The notes under the pieces: model-generated
Told to the model about the DNA's origin: nothing
The model's input: the letters and a program-made list of their open reading frames with translations, nothing else
The model's database searches: none
Position numbers and translations under genes: made by a program
Assembly: GCF_001514205.1 (NCBI RefSeq)
Contig: NZ_KQ948780.1
Span: 115,779 to 179,778 of the forward strand
Direction of reading: 5' to 3'
DNA length: 64,000 nt
DNA from: Streptomyces griseoruber
Lineage (GTDB): Bacteria; Actinomycetota; Actinomycetes; Streptomycetales; Streptomycetaceae
Shown: positions 16,780-28,254 of the stretch, in pieces
Layout of the letters: each line of letters opens with the position of its first letter
Position numbering within the stretch: the stretch's first letter is position 1

Positions 16780-16823
16780 CCGTCGGGGTGGCCCGAACCA
16801 CTTGGTTCAGGCCACCCCGACGG
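16780..16823. terminator. Terminator hairpin for bldD (second hairpin of a bidirectional pair)
   Basis: A perfect 14-bp inverted repeat (16780-16793 with 16810-16823), extended after one mismatch by a 5-bp inner stem GAACC/GGTTC with loop ACTT. It is 27 bases beyond the bldD stop on the minus strand. With the hairpin at 16699 it insulates the two convergent genes from each other. Confidence 0.82.
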
Positions 16824-16850
16824 TACGTTTCTGCTCAGCCGCGGAGCGGC

Positions 16851-17351
16851 TCAGCTCTCCTCGTGGGAGACCGCGCGACGCGCGTCCGCGTCCAGCACGC
16901 CCCAGCTGATCAGCTGCTCGGTCAGGACCGAGGGCGACTGGTCGTAGATGACGGCGAGGGTGCGCAGGTCGTCCTGGCGGATCGACAGCACCTTGCCGTT
17001 GTAGTCACCGCGCTGGGACTGGATCGTCGCCGCGTAGCGCTGCAGGGGGCCCGCCTTCTCGACCGGCACATGCGCCAGTCGCTCCAGGTCCAGGACCAGC
17101 TTCGGCGGCGGCTCGGCCGCCCCGCCCGGGGTGGTGCCGGGCAGCAGCTCCTGCACGGGGACGCCGTAGAAGTCCGCCAGCTCGGCGAGGCGCTGCACGG
17201 TCACGGCGCGGTCGCCGCGCTCGTACGAGCCGACCACGACCGCCTTCCAGCGTCCCTGGGACTTCTCCTCGACACCGTGGAGGGAAAGGCCCTGCTGGGT
17301 GCGGATCGCCCGGAGCTTGGCCCCGAGCTGTTTGGCGTATTCGCTGGACAT
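16851..17351 (-). CDS. bldD: Developmental transcription regulator BldD
   Basis: Master repressor of Streptomyces sporulation genes, 166 residues. The N-terminal Xre-type HTH occupies about residues 7-70 (SSEYAKQLGAKLRAIRTQQG onward). The C-terminal domain binds tetrameric c-di-GMP through R114-G-D116 and R125-Q-D-D128, and all these residues are present and correctly spaced. I chose ATG 17351 because GGGGAG lies five bases before it and the conserved protein begins MSSEYAKQ; an upstream GTG in frame would include that ribosome binding site. The operator over its promoter implies autorepression. Confidence 0.98.
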   Translation of the reverse strand: MSSEYAKQLGAKLRAIRTQQGLSLHGVEEKSQGRWKAVVVGSYERGDRAVTVQRLAELADFYGVPVQELLPGTTPGGAAEPPPKLVLDLERLAHVPVEKAGPLQRYAATIQSQRGDYNGKVLSIRQDDLRTLAVIYDQSPSVLTEQLISWGVLDADARRAVSHEES

Positions 17352-17408
17352 ATAGCTCCCCGGCACTGGGTCGACGCGGCCGGCTTGGGTTCCGTACCGC
17401 GCGGCTGG

Positions 17409-17421
17409 TAACTCATTGTGA
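17409..17421 (-). promoter_or_regulatory. BldD box in the bldD promoter
   Basis: Read on the minus strand, TCACAATGAGTTA matches the published BldD consensus TNACNCWGNGTNA at all but one position; the plus strand also matches at all but one. It overlaps a candidate promoter on the minus strand: TTGACG, then 18 bases, then TAACCT. BldD is known to repress its own gene, which fits. Confidence 0.75.
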
Positions 17422-17572
17422 GGTTACGCAGCGTGATTCTTCTGCGTCAAGCCGAATGGTCCACACCGACTCTTCCGTGGTATCGATGGCCGATTACTCC
17501 AAGGGGGTGATCAGGGCCGTCCCGGCGGGCTGCTACCGTGGATGGCGCAAACCCGACGTCCTTTAAGATCCG

Positions 17573-17594
17573 TCCCGTGAGGCGGAGAAGGAGG
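17573..17594 (+). promoter_or_regulatory. PyrR RNA-binding loop next to the pyrR ribosome binding site
   Basis: UCCCGUGAGGC at 17573-17583 matches the core of the PyrR binding loop (UCCNGNGAGGY) exactly, in a small hairpin whose arms are 17570-17575 and 17581-17585. The Shine-Dalgarno AAGGAGG at 17588-17594 starts five bases later, ten bases before the pyrR ATG. In Mycobacterium smegmatis PyrR represses translation through this arrangement. The same mechanism is inferred here, since no attenuator terminator is seen. Confidence 0.75.
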
Positions 17595-17604
17595 TCCGTT
17601 TCGT

Positions 17605-18171
17605 ATGGACAAGCTCGACTCCCACACCTCCGATGCGCGGCCCGTTCTGGAAGGCCCCGACATCGCGCGGGTGCTGACCCGTATCGCCCACGAGATCGTC
17701 GAACGCGCCAAGGGCGCCGACGACGTGGTGCTCCTCGGCATCCCGACCCGCGGCGTGTTCCTCGCCCAGCGGCTCGCCGCCAAGCTCGAGCAGATCACCG
17801 ACCGCAAGATCCCGGTCGGCTCGCTCGACATCACCATGTACCGCGACGACCTGCGCATGCACCCCCCGCGTGCGCTGGCCCGCACCGAGATCCCCGGTGA
17901 CGGCATCGACGGCAAGCTGGTCGTCCTCGTCGACGACGTGCTCTTCTCCGGCCGCACGATCCGCGCCGCCCTCGACGCCCTGAACGACATCGGGCGCCCG
18001 CGCGCGGTCCAGCTCGCGGTCCTCGTCGACCGCGGCCACCGCGAACTGCCCATCCGCGCCGACTACGTCGGCAAGAACCTCCCCACGTCGCTGCGGGAGA
18101 CGGTCAAGGTCCAGCTCGCCGAGGAGGACGGTCGGGACACCGTGCTGCTCGGTGTGAAGCAGACCCAGTAG
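17605..18171 (+). CDS. pyrR: Bifunctional pyr operon regulator / uracil phosphoribosyltransferase
   Basis: UMP-sensing RNA-binding regulator of the pyr operon, 188 residues, with residual UPRT activity in the family. The type I PRTase PRPP loop is VVLVDDVLFSGRTIRAAL, with the flexible-loop region DITMYRDDL and the C-terminal DRGHRELPIRADYVGKN. It is the first gene of the operon, with a consensus ribosome binding site and a PyrR loop directly in front. The gap of 87 bases to pyrB has no clear terminator. Confidence 0.96.
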   Translation: MDKLDSHTSDARPVLEGPDIARVLTRIAHEIVERAKGADDVVLLGIPTRGVFLAQRLAAKLEQITDRKIPVGSLDITMYRDDLRMHPPRALARTEIPGDGIDGKLVVLVDDVLFSGRTIRAALDALNDIGRPRAVQLAVLVDRGHRELPIRADYVGKNLPTSLRETVKVQLAEEDGRDTVLLGVKQTQ

Positions 18172-18258
18172 CAGACGGACCCCGCACGCCGCCCCGGCCT
18201 GCCCCCGCCTGCCCGGAATCTCCCGAAAAAGCTTGAACTGCCTTACGGAGCCTGACAG

Positions 18259-19239
18259 ATGCAGCGTCATCTCATCTCGGCCGCCGACCTCACCCGCGAC
18301 GACGCCGTCCTGATCCTCGACACCGCCGAGGAGATGGCCCGGGTGGCCGACCGGCCCATCAAGAAACTGCCGACCCTGCGCGGCCGCACGATCGTCAACC
18401 TCTTCTTCGAGGACTCCACCCGCACGCGTATCTCGTTCGAGGCCGCCGAGAAGCGCCTCTCCGCGGACGTCATCAACTTCTCCGCCAAGGGCTCCAGCGT
18501 GTCCAAGGGCGAGTCCCTGAAGGACACCGCCCAGACCCTGGAGGCCATGGGCGTCGACGCCGTCGTCATCCGGCACGGTGCCTCCGGGGCCCCGTACCGC
18601 CTCGCCACCTCCGGCTGGATCGACGCGGCCGTCGTCAACGCGGGCGACGGCACCCACCAGCACCCCACCCAGGCCCTGCTCGACGCCTTCACCATGCGCC
18701 GCCGGCTGATCGGCCGGGACGCCGGGCTCGGCCAGGACCTCGCCGGCAAGCGGATCACCCTCGTCGGTGACGTCCTGCACAGCCGGGTCGCCCGCTCCAA
18801 CGTCGACCTGCTGCACACCCTCGGCGCCGAGGTCACCCTGGTCGCCCCGCCCACCCTGGTGCCGGTCGGCGTCGAGCACTGGCCCTGCGAGGTGTCGTAC
18901 GACCTCGACAGCGTCCTGCCCAAGTCCGACGCCGTGATGATGCTCCGCGTCCAGCGCGAGCGCATGAACGCCGCCTTCTTCCCGACCGAGCGCGAGTACT
19001 CGCGGCGCTACGGCCTCGACGGCGACCGCATGGCGCGGATGCCCGAGCACGCCATCGTGATGCACCCCGGCCCGATGGTCCGCGGCATGGAGATCACCGC
19101 CGAGGTCGCCGACTCCGACCGCTGCACCGTCGTCGAGCAGGTCGCCAACGGCGTGTCGATCCGGATGGCCGTCCTCTATCTGCTCCTGGGCGGCAACGAA
19201 CCCGCCGTCAGCCACGCCCGTACCACCGAGGAGAAGTAG
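18259..19239 (+). CDS. pyrB: Aspartate carbamoyltransferase catalytic subunit
   Basis: Condenses carbamoyl phosphate with aspartate in pyrimidine synthesis, 326 residues. The carbamoyl-phosphate motif is FEDSTRTRISFE. Also present are the KG.S..KGESLKDT loop, HPTQALLDAFT and the C-terminal HPGPMVRGMEI. No pyrI regulatory subunit is present. It ends six bases before pyrC, so the two are coupled. Confidence 0.97.
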   Translation: MQRHLISAADLTRDDAVLILDTAEEMARVADRPIKKLPTLRGRTIVNLFFEDSTRTRISFEAAEKRLSADVINFSAKGSSVSKGESLKDTAQTLEAMGVDAVVIRHGASGAPYRLATSGWIDAAVVNAGDGTHQHPTQALLDAFTMRRRLIGRDAGLGQDLAGKRITLVGDVLHSRVARSNVDLLHTLGAEVTLVAPPTLVPVGVEHWPCEVSYDLDSVLPKSDAVMMLRVQRERMNAAFFPTEREYSRRYGLDGDRMARMPEHAIVMHPGPMVRGMEITAEVADSDRCTVVEQVANGVSIRMAVLYLLLGGNEPAVSHARTTEEK

Positions 19240-19245
19240 GAACCC

Positions 19246-20532
19246 ATGAGCAAGATCCTGATCCGTGGTGCGAAGGTGCTCGGCGGCGAGCCGCAGGACG
19301 TCCTGATCGACGGCGCCGTGATCGCCGAGGTGGGCACCGGCCTGAGCGCCGAGGGCGCCGAGGTCGTCGAGGCCGCCGGCAAGGTGCTGCTGCCCGGCCT
19401 GGTCGACCTGCACACCCATCTGCGCGAGCCGGGCCGCGAGGACTCCGAGACCGTGCTGACCGGCACGCGCGCGGCGGCCTCCGGCGGCTACACCGCCGTG
19501 TTCGCCATGGCCAACACCTTCCCCGTGGCCGACACGGCCGGTGTCGTCGAGCAGGTCTACCGGCTCGGCCAGGAGCACGGCTACTGCGATGTGCAGCCCA
19601 TCGGCGCCGTCACCGTCGGCCTGGAGGGCAGGAAGCTCGCCGAACTGGGCGCCATGCACGAGTCGGCCGCCGGGGTCACCGTCTTCTCCGACGACGGCAA
19701 GTGCGTCGACGACGCGGTGATCATGCGGCGCGCCCTGGAGTACGTGAAGGCCTTCGGCGGGGTCGTCGCCCAGCACGCGCAGGAGCCGCGGCTCACCGAG
19801 GGCGCCCAGATGAACGAGGGCGTCGTCTCCGCCGAGCTGGGCCTCGGCGGCTGGCCCGCGGTGGCCGAGGAATCGATCATCGCCCGGGACGTCCTGCTCG
19901 CCGAGCACGTCGGCTCCCGCGTCCACATCTGCCACCTGTCGACCGCCGGCTCGGTCGAGATCGTCCGCTGGGCCAAGTCCCGCGGCATCGACGTCACCGC
20001 CGAGGTCACCCCGCACCACCTGCTCCTCACCGACGAGCTGGTGCGGTCGTACAACCCCGTCTACAAGGTCAACCCGCCGCTGCGCACCGAGCGTGATGTG
20101 CGGGCCCTGCGCGAGGCGCTCGCCGACGGCACGATCGACATCGTCGCCACCGACCACGCCCCGCACCCGCACGAGGACAAGGACTGCGAGTGGGCCGCGG
20201 CCGCCATGGGCATGGTCGGCCTGGAGACCGCGTTGTCGGTGGTCCAGGAGACCATGGTGGAGACGGGCCTGCTGGACTGGGCCGGGGTCGCCGACCGCAT
20301 GTCCGCCAAGCCCGCGCGGATCGGCCGGGCCAAGGGCCACGGGCGCCCCGTCTCGGCAGGTGAGCCCGCCAACCTCACGCTCGTCGACACGGCATACCGT
20401 GGGTCCGTGGACCCCGCGGGCTTCGCCTCGCGCAGCCGCAACACTCCGTACGAGGGGCGTGAGCTGCCGGGCCGTGTCACGCACACGTGGCTCCGGGGCA
20501 AGGCCACGCTCGTCGACGGGAAGCTCACGTGA
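19246..20532 (+). CDS. pyrC: Dihydroorotase
   Basis: Cyclises carbamoyl aspartate to dihydroorotate, a class I metal-dependent amidohydrolase of 428 residues. Metal and substrate motifs are VDLHTHLREPG near residue 60, QHAQEPRLTEG, ICHLSTAGSVE and ATDHAPHPHEDKD. The last of these carries the catalytic Asp. It follows pyrB by six bases and its stop overlaps the GTG of the next gene. Confidence 0.97.
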   Translation: MSKILIRGAKVLGGEPQDVLIDGAVIAEVGTGLSAEGAEVVEAAGKVLLPGLVDLHTHLREPGREDSETVLTGTRAAASGGYTAVFAMANTFPVADTAGVVEQVYRLGQEHGYCDVQPIGAVTVGLEGRKLAELGAMHESAAGVTVFSDDGKCVDDAVIMRRALEYVKAFGGVVAQHAQEPRLTEGAQMNEGVVSAELGLGGWPAVAEESIIARDVLLAEHVGSRVHICHLSTAGSVEIVRWAKSRGIDVTAEVTPHHLLLTDELVRSYNPVYKVNPPLRTERDVRALREALADGTIDIVATDHAPHPHEDKDCEWAAAAMGMVGLETALSVVQETMVETGLLDWAGVADRMSAKPARIGRAKGHGRPVSAGEPANLTLVDTAYRGSVDPAGFASRSRNTPYEGRELPGRVTHTWLRGKATLVDGKLT

Positions 20533-21119
20533 CATCTTCAGCACCCCTGCTGCCGGCCCTCACGGCCCTCGCGGCCGAGAAGGAATCGGCCCAGGTGACC
20601 GACTGGGCCGCGCGCATCGGCTGGGTGGTCGGCCTCGGACTCTTCGTCGCGCTCGTCTACTGGCTGATGCGTGAGGGCTGGAAGTGGCGGGGCACCCTCC
20701 AGGGCGACCTCCCGGAGCTTCCCACCGCGCCGGACGAGCCCGGCGCGGCGAGACTGACGATGAGCGGCCGCTACCACGGCTCCACCACCGCGGGGCAGTG
20801 GCTCGACCGCATCGTGGCGCACGGCCTGGGCACCCGCAGCCGCGTCGAGCTGACGCTCACGGACGCGGGCCTGGACGTCGTACGCCCCGGCGCGACCGAC
20901 TTCTTCGTCCCCGCCGGAGCACTGCGCGAGGCCCTGCTCGGCAAGGGCATCGCCGGCAAGGTCCTCACCGAGGGCGGACTGCTGGTGGTGACCTGGCAGC
21001 ACGGCGACAAGCTGATCGACTCCGGTTTCCGCTCCGACCACGCGGCCGAGCACACCGAGTGGGTCGAAGCCATCAACTCCATGATCAAGAACAACACGAC
21101 GGAAGGCGCCGAACGATGA
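20529..21119 (+). CDS. PH-like membrane protein of the pyr operon
   Basis: A 196-residue protein with one membrane segment (about residues 31-46, GWVVGLGLFVALVYWLM), then a soluble domain with alternating strands resembling the PH-like family. Examples are RVELTLTDAGLDVVRPG, FFVPAGALREAL and LLVVTWQHGDKLIDSGF. It has no known enzymatic motif. It overlaps pyrC (GTGA at 20529-20532) and carA (ATGA at 21116-21119), so it is translated with them. It lies between pyrC and carA throughout Streptomyces. A role in pyrimidine synthesis is unproven; the overlaps suggest matched expression. Confidence 0.85.
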   Translation: MTSSAPLLPALTALAAEKESAQVTDWAARIGWVVGLGLFVALVYWLMREGWKWRGTLQGDLPELPTAPDEPGAARLTMSGRYHGSTTAGQWLDRIVAHGLGTRSRVELTLTDAGLDVVRPGATDFFVPAGALREALLGKGIAGKVLTEGGLLVVTWQHGDKLIDSGFRSDHAAEHTEWVEAINSMIKNNTTEGAER

Positions 21120-22259
21120 CGACCTCCACCAGGGGAATCCCTTCTGAGAAGAGGCTTCCCGCCGTACTCGTCCTGGAGGACGGCCGGATCTTCCGCGGCC
21201 GTGCCTACGGGGCCGTGGGGGAGACCTTCGGCGAAGCGGTGTTCTCCACCGGCATGACCGGCTACCAGGAGACCCTCACCGACCCGTCGTACGACCGCCA
21301 GATCGTGGTCGCGACCGCCCCCCAGATCGGCAACACCGGCTGGAACGACGAGGACGACGAGTCGAGCCGCATCTGGGTCTCCGGCTACGTCGTCCGCGAC
21401 CCCGCGCGGGTGCCGTCCAACTGGCGCGCCAAGCGCTCCCTCGACGACGAGCTGGTCGCCCAGGACATCGTCGGGATCTCCGGCATCGACACCCGCGCCC
21501 TCACCCGCCATCTGCGCGAGCGCGGCTCCATGCGGGCCGGCATCTTCTCCGGCGAGGCCGTCGGCGCGGAGACCGAGCTCCTCGCGCGCGTGCAGGCCCA
21601 GCCGCACATGAAGGGCGCCAGCCTCTTCGAGGAGGTCGCCACCAAGGAGGCGTACGTCGTCCCCGCGATCGGCGAGAAGAAGTTCACCGTCGCCGCGATC
21701 GACCTCGGCATCAAGGGCATGACCCCGCACCGCATGGCCGAGCGCGGCATCGAGGTGCACGTGCTCCCGGCCACGGCCACCGAGGACGACGTCTACGCCG
21801 TCGGCCCCGACGGGGTCTTCTTCTCCAACGGCCCCGGCGACCCCGCCACCGCCGACGGTCCCGTCGCCCTGATGACCGCCGTCCTGGAGCGCGGGACGCC
21901 GCTCTTCGGCATCTGCTTCGGCAACCAGATCCTCGGCCGCGCCCTCGGCTTCGGCACCTACAAGCTGAAGTACGGCCACCGCGGCATCAACCAGCCGGTC
22001 CAGGACCGTACGACCGGCAAGGTCGAGGTCACCGCGCACAACCACGGCTTCGCGGTCGACGCGCCGCTCGACAAGGTCAGCGAGACGCCCTTCGGCCGCG
22101 CCCAGGTGTCCCACGTCTGCCTGAACGACGACGTCGTGGAGGGGCTCCAGCTGCTCGACCAGCCGGGCTTCTCCGTCCAGTACCACCCCGAAGCGGCAGC
22201 CGGCCCGCACGACGCCGCCTACCTGTTCGACCGCTTCGTATCCCTGATGGAGGGCCAGC

Positions 22260-22267
<8 letters not shown>
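21116..22267 (+). CDS. carA: Carbamoyl-phosphate synthase small (glutaminase) subunit
   Basis: Releases ammonia from glutamine for CarB, 383 residues. The CPSase N-terminal domain (about 15-150) includes GMTGYQETLTDPSYDRQIV. The class I glutamine amidotransferase domain has the catalytic Cys C267 in FGICFGNQILGRALG and the His-X-Glu pair in YHPEA near the C-terminus. The start is ATG overlapping the previous stop; the end overlaps the carB GTG by eight bases. Confidence 0.97.
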
Positions 22268-25568
<3,301 letters not shown>

Positions 25569-25576
25569 CAGCCCTG

Positions 25577-25602
25577 GGGGGACACCGGAAACGGTGTCCC
25601 CC
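25577..25602 (+). terminator. Hairpin after carB
   Basis: An 11-bp perfect stem (25577-25587 with 25592-25602) capped by a GAAA tetraloop, nine bases after the carB stop. It may end or thin transcription before pyrD. Confidence 0.75.
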
Positions 25603-25607
25603 TCATT

Positions 25608-25645
25608 CATGAGCGCTCTTCATGAGGGCTCTTCATGAGGGAACC
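25608..25645 (+). repeat. Three 13-bp tandem near-repeats ahead of pyrD
   Basis: Units CATGAGCGCTCTT (25608-25620), CATGAGGGCTCTT (25621-25633) and CATGAGGGAACC (25634-25645) run directly into the pyrD ATG. Because the unit is 13 bases, its ATG occurs once in each reading frame. Confidence 0.75.
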
Positions 25646-26752
25646 ATGTACAAGATCTTCTTCAATCTCGTGTTCCAGCGGATGGACCCCGAGCAGGCGC
25701 ACCACCTGGCCTTCCGCTGGATCCGCCTCGCCGTCCGCATCCCCGTGCTGCGCACCTTCGTGGCCGCCGCCCTCGCGCCCCGCCACCAGGAGCTGCGCAC
25801 CGAGGCGTTCGGACTGCGCATGCACGGCCCCTTCGGGCTCGCCGCGGGCTTCGACAAGAACGCCGTCGCGATCGACGGCATGTCGATGCTGGGCTTCGAC
25901 CACGTCGAGATCGGCACGGTCACCGGGGAGGCACAGCCGGGCAACCCCAAGAAACGGCTCTTCCGGCTCGTGAAGGACCGCGCGCTCATCAACCGCATGG
26001 GCTTCAACAACGAGGGCTCGCTCGCCGTCGCCGCGCGCCTGGCGTCCCGTACGCCCGTCTTCCGGACGGTCGTGGGCGTCAACATCGGCAAGACCAAGGT
26101 CGTCCCCGAGGAGGAGGCCGTCGGCGACTACGTGAAGTCGACCGAGCGGCTCGCCCCGTACGCCGACTACCTGGTCGTCAACGTGTCGTCGCCCAACACC
26201 CCCGGGCTGCGCAACCTCCAGGCCACGGAGGCGCTGCGCCCGCTGCTGAGCGCCGTGCGCGAGGCCGCCGACCGTACGGTCGCCTCGCGGCGCGTCCCGC
26301 TGCTGGTGAAGATCGCTCCGGACCTCGCCGACGAGGACGTGGACGCGGTCGCCGACCTCGCGGTGGAGCTGGGGCTGGACGGGATCATCGCCACCAACAC
26401 GACCATCGCGCGCGAGGGACTCGGTCTGCGGTCCGACCCCGCGCTGGTCCAGGAGGCCGGCGGACTCTCCGGGGCCCCGCTCAAGGCCCGCTCCCTGGAG
26501 GTGCTCAGGCGGCTCTACGCGCGCGTGGGCGACCGGATCACCCTGGTGGGCGTCGGCGGCGTCGAGAACGCCGAGGACGCCTGGCAGCGCATCCTGGCCG
26601 GCGCCACGCTCGTCCAGGGCTACAGCGCCTTCGTCTACGAGGGTCCCTTCTGGGGCCGCGCGATCCACAAGGGGCTCGCCGCGCGGCTGCGCAGCAGCCC
26701 GTACGCCACCCTCGCCGACGCGGTCGGCGCCGACGTGAGGAAGACGGCATGA
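25646..26752 (+). CDS. pyrD: Dihydroorotate dehydrogenase (quinone), class 2
   Basis: Membrane-associated FMN enzyme that oxidises dihydroorotate to orotate with quinone, 368 residues. The N-terminal extension of class 2 enzymes (YKIFFNLVFQRMDPEQAHH) is present. The FMN and substrate regions are GLAAGFDKNAVAIDGM, NRMGFNNEG and VNVSSPNTPGLRNLQ, the last holding the catalytic Ser. Two possible in-frame starts lie close together; I chose ATG 25646 because the class 2 N-terminus begins there. Its stop overlaps pyrF (ATGA). Confidence 0.95.
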   Translation: MYKIFFNLVFQRMDPEQAHHLAFRWIRLAVRIPVLRTFVAAALAPRHQELRTEAFGLRMHGPFGLAAGFDKNAVAIDGMSMLGFDHVEIGTVTGEAQPGNPKKRLFRLVKDRALINRMGFNNEGSLAVAARLASRTPVFRTVVGVNIGKTKVVPEEEAVGDYVKSTERLAPYADYLVVNVSSPNTPGLRNLQATEALRPLLSAVREAADRTVASRRVPLLVKIAPDLADEDVDAVADLAVELGLDGIIATNTTIAREGLGLRSDPALVQEAGGLSGAPLKARSLEVLRRLYARVGDRITLVGVGGVENAEDAWQRILAGATLVQGYSAFVYEGPFWGRAIHKGLAARLRSSPYATLADAVGADVRKTA

Positions 26753-27591
26753 CCCTCGAGCCCTTCGGCGCGCGCCTGCGCCGGGCGATGGACGAGCGCG
26801 GCCCCCTGTGCGTGGGGATCGACCCGCACCGCTCCCTGCTGGTCGAGTGGGGTCTGAACGACGACGTGGCGGGTCTGGAGCGGTTCAGCCGCACGGTCGT
26901 CGAGGCGGTGGCCGGCCGGGTCGCGGTGCTGAAGCCGCAGAGCGCGTTCTTCGAGCGGTTCGGCTCGCGCGGGGTCGCCGCCCTGGAGAAGTCGGTCCAG
27001 GAGGCGCGGGCCGCCGGAGCCCTGGTGGTCATGGACGCCAAGCGGGGGGACATCGGCTCGACCATGGCCGCCTACGCCGAGTCCTTCCTGCACAAGGACG
27101 CGCCCCTGTTCTCCGACGCGCTGACCGTCTCCCCGTACCTCGGCTACGGCTCGCTCAGCCCGGCCGTCGCGCTGGCCCGGGAGAACGGCGCCGGGCTGTT
27201 CGTCCTGGCGCTGACCTCCAACCCGGAGGGCGGCGAGGTGCAGCACGCGGTGCGCGCCGACGGCCGGGACGTCGGCGCGACCGTGCTGGCGCACCTGACC
27301 GCCGAGAACGCGGGCGAGGAGCCCCTGGGCTCCTTCGGGGCGGTCGTCGGGGCGACCCTGGGCGACCTCTCGTCCTACGACCTCGACATCAACGGTCCGC
27401 TGCTGGCACCCGGCGTGGGTGCCCAGGGGGCGACTCCGGCCGATCTTCCGGGGGTGTTCGGGAGCGTGCTGCGCAATGTCGTGCCGAACGTCAGCCGGGG
27501 AGTGTTGCGCCACGGTCCCGACGTGACCGCGCTGCGTGACGCCGCGGACCGCTTCGCGGACGAGATCCGCGTCACGTTGGAGTCCTCCTGA
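26749..27591 (+). CDS. pyrF: Orotidine 5'-phosphate decarboxylase (type 2)
   Basis: Last step to UMP, 280 residues, which is the longer actinobacterial/mycobacterial type 2 form. The catalytic motif is VMDAKRGDIGSTM. Substrate loops include CVGIDPHRSLL at the N-terminus and LAPGVGAQGATPADL near the end. The ATG overlaps the pyrD stop. pyrE, needed for orotate phosphoribosylation, is not in the window. Confidence 0.96.
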   Translation: MTLEPFGARLRRAMDERGPLCVGIDPHRSLLVEWGLNDDVAGLERFSRTVVEAVAGRVAVLKPQSAFFERFGSRGVAALEKSVQEARAAGALVVMDAKRGDIGSTMAAYAESFLHKDAPLFSDALTVSPYLGYGSLSPAVALARENGAGLFVLALTSNPEGGEVQHAVRADGRDVGATVLAHLTAENAGEEPLGSFGAVVGATLGDLSSYDLDINGPLLAPGVGAQGATPADLPGVFGSVLRNVVPNVSRGVLRHGPDVTALRDAADRFADEIRVTLESS

Positions 27592-27638
27592 GGGCGGGTC
27601 CGAGGGCGTTTCAAACCTCCGATGAGTGCTTCGTGGCC

Positions 27639-27666
27639 GATTTGAGGCTGGATACATCCTCAAATC
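27639..27666 (+). repeat. Inverted repeat downstream of pyrF
   Basis: A perfect 9-bp inverted repeat GATTTGAGG/CCTCAAATC around a 10-base loop, in a locally AT-richer stretch. It could be the operon terminator or an operator for the following mihF promoter; the sequence does not decide. Confidence 0.5.
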
Positions 27667-27731
27667 CGGGGCACTATGTCTGAAATATCCCGTCCTGACA
27701 GAGGCTGACCAGGACTTTTCCTCTGTTCTCG

Positions 27732-27760
27732 CTGACTCAGGCGGAGTTGGCCGCTAGTCT
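27732..27760 (+). promoter_or_regulatory. Candidate mihF promoter
   Basis: CTGACT, 17 bases, then TAGTCT, close to the Streptomyces vegetative pattern (TTGACN and TAGRRT). It lies about 110 bases before the mihF start, in a 279-base gap. It implies a leader of roughly 100 bases. Confidence 0.45.
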
Positions 27761-27870
27761 CCGAGCAGAGTGAACGGGCAGAGCGTGTTGCTCGTAGCTC
27801 CCTAGGTGTGGGGCGACTAGGTTCCTCACCGGTCCGTATCCGACAGTTCGACATCCGAGGTGACGTAGGC

Positions 27871-28194
27871 GTGGCTCTTCCGCCCCTTACCCCCGAACAG
27901 CGCGCAGCCGCGCTCGAAAAGGCCGCCGCGGCTCGCCGGGAGCGGGCCGAGGTCAAGAATCGACTCAAGCACTCCGGCGCCTCCCTGCACGAGGTCATCA
28001 AGCAGGGTCAGGAGAACGACGTCATCGGCAAGATGAAGGTCTCCGCCCTGCTCGAGTCCCTGCCGGGCGTGGGCAAGGTCCGTGCCAAGCAGATCATGGA
28101 GCGACTCGGCATCTCCGAGAGCCGCCGCGTACGCGGTCTCGGTTCCAACCAGATCGCCTCCCTGGAGCGTGAGTTCGGCAGCACCGGGTCCTGA
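27871..28194 (+). CDS. mihF: Integration host factor-like nucleoid protein sIHF
   Basis: Actinobacterial DNA-binding nucleoid protein, 107 residues, the length of S. coelicolor sIHF. A long N-terminal helix (ALPPLTPEQRAAALEKAAAA onward) is followed by the helix-two-turns-helix DNA-binding part (LESLPGVGKVRAKQIMERLG). The family compacts DNA, affects topology, and is needed for normal sporulation and antibiotic production. GTG 27871 is the conserved start. It lies between pyrF and gmk, as in mycobacteria and Streptomyces. Confidence 0.96.
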   Translation: MALPPLTPEQRAAALEKAAAARRERAEVKNRLKHSGASLHEVIKQGQENDVIGKMKVSALLESLPGVGKVRAKQIMERLGISESRRVRGLGSNQIASLEREFGSTGS

Positions 28195-28235
28195 TCCCGG
28201 GTACTGCCGGGAAGGGAGTCCCGGGCACTCCGGGA
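28195..28235 (+). repeat. Two tandem hairpins between mihF and gmk
   Basis: Two copies of the same stem, TCCCGG/CCGGGA: 28195-28212 with loop GTACTG, and 28219-28235 with loop GCACT. The first begins at the base after the mihF stop. A weak terminator or mRNA-stabilising element is plausible. Confidence 0.65.
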
Positions 28236-28254
28236 TTGCTGGAATAATCGCTGC

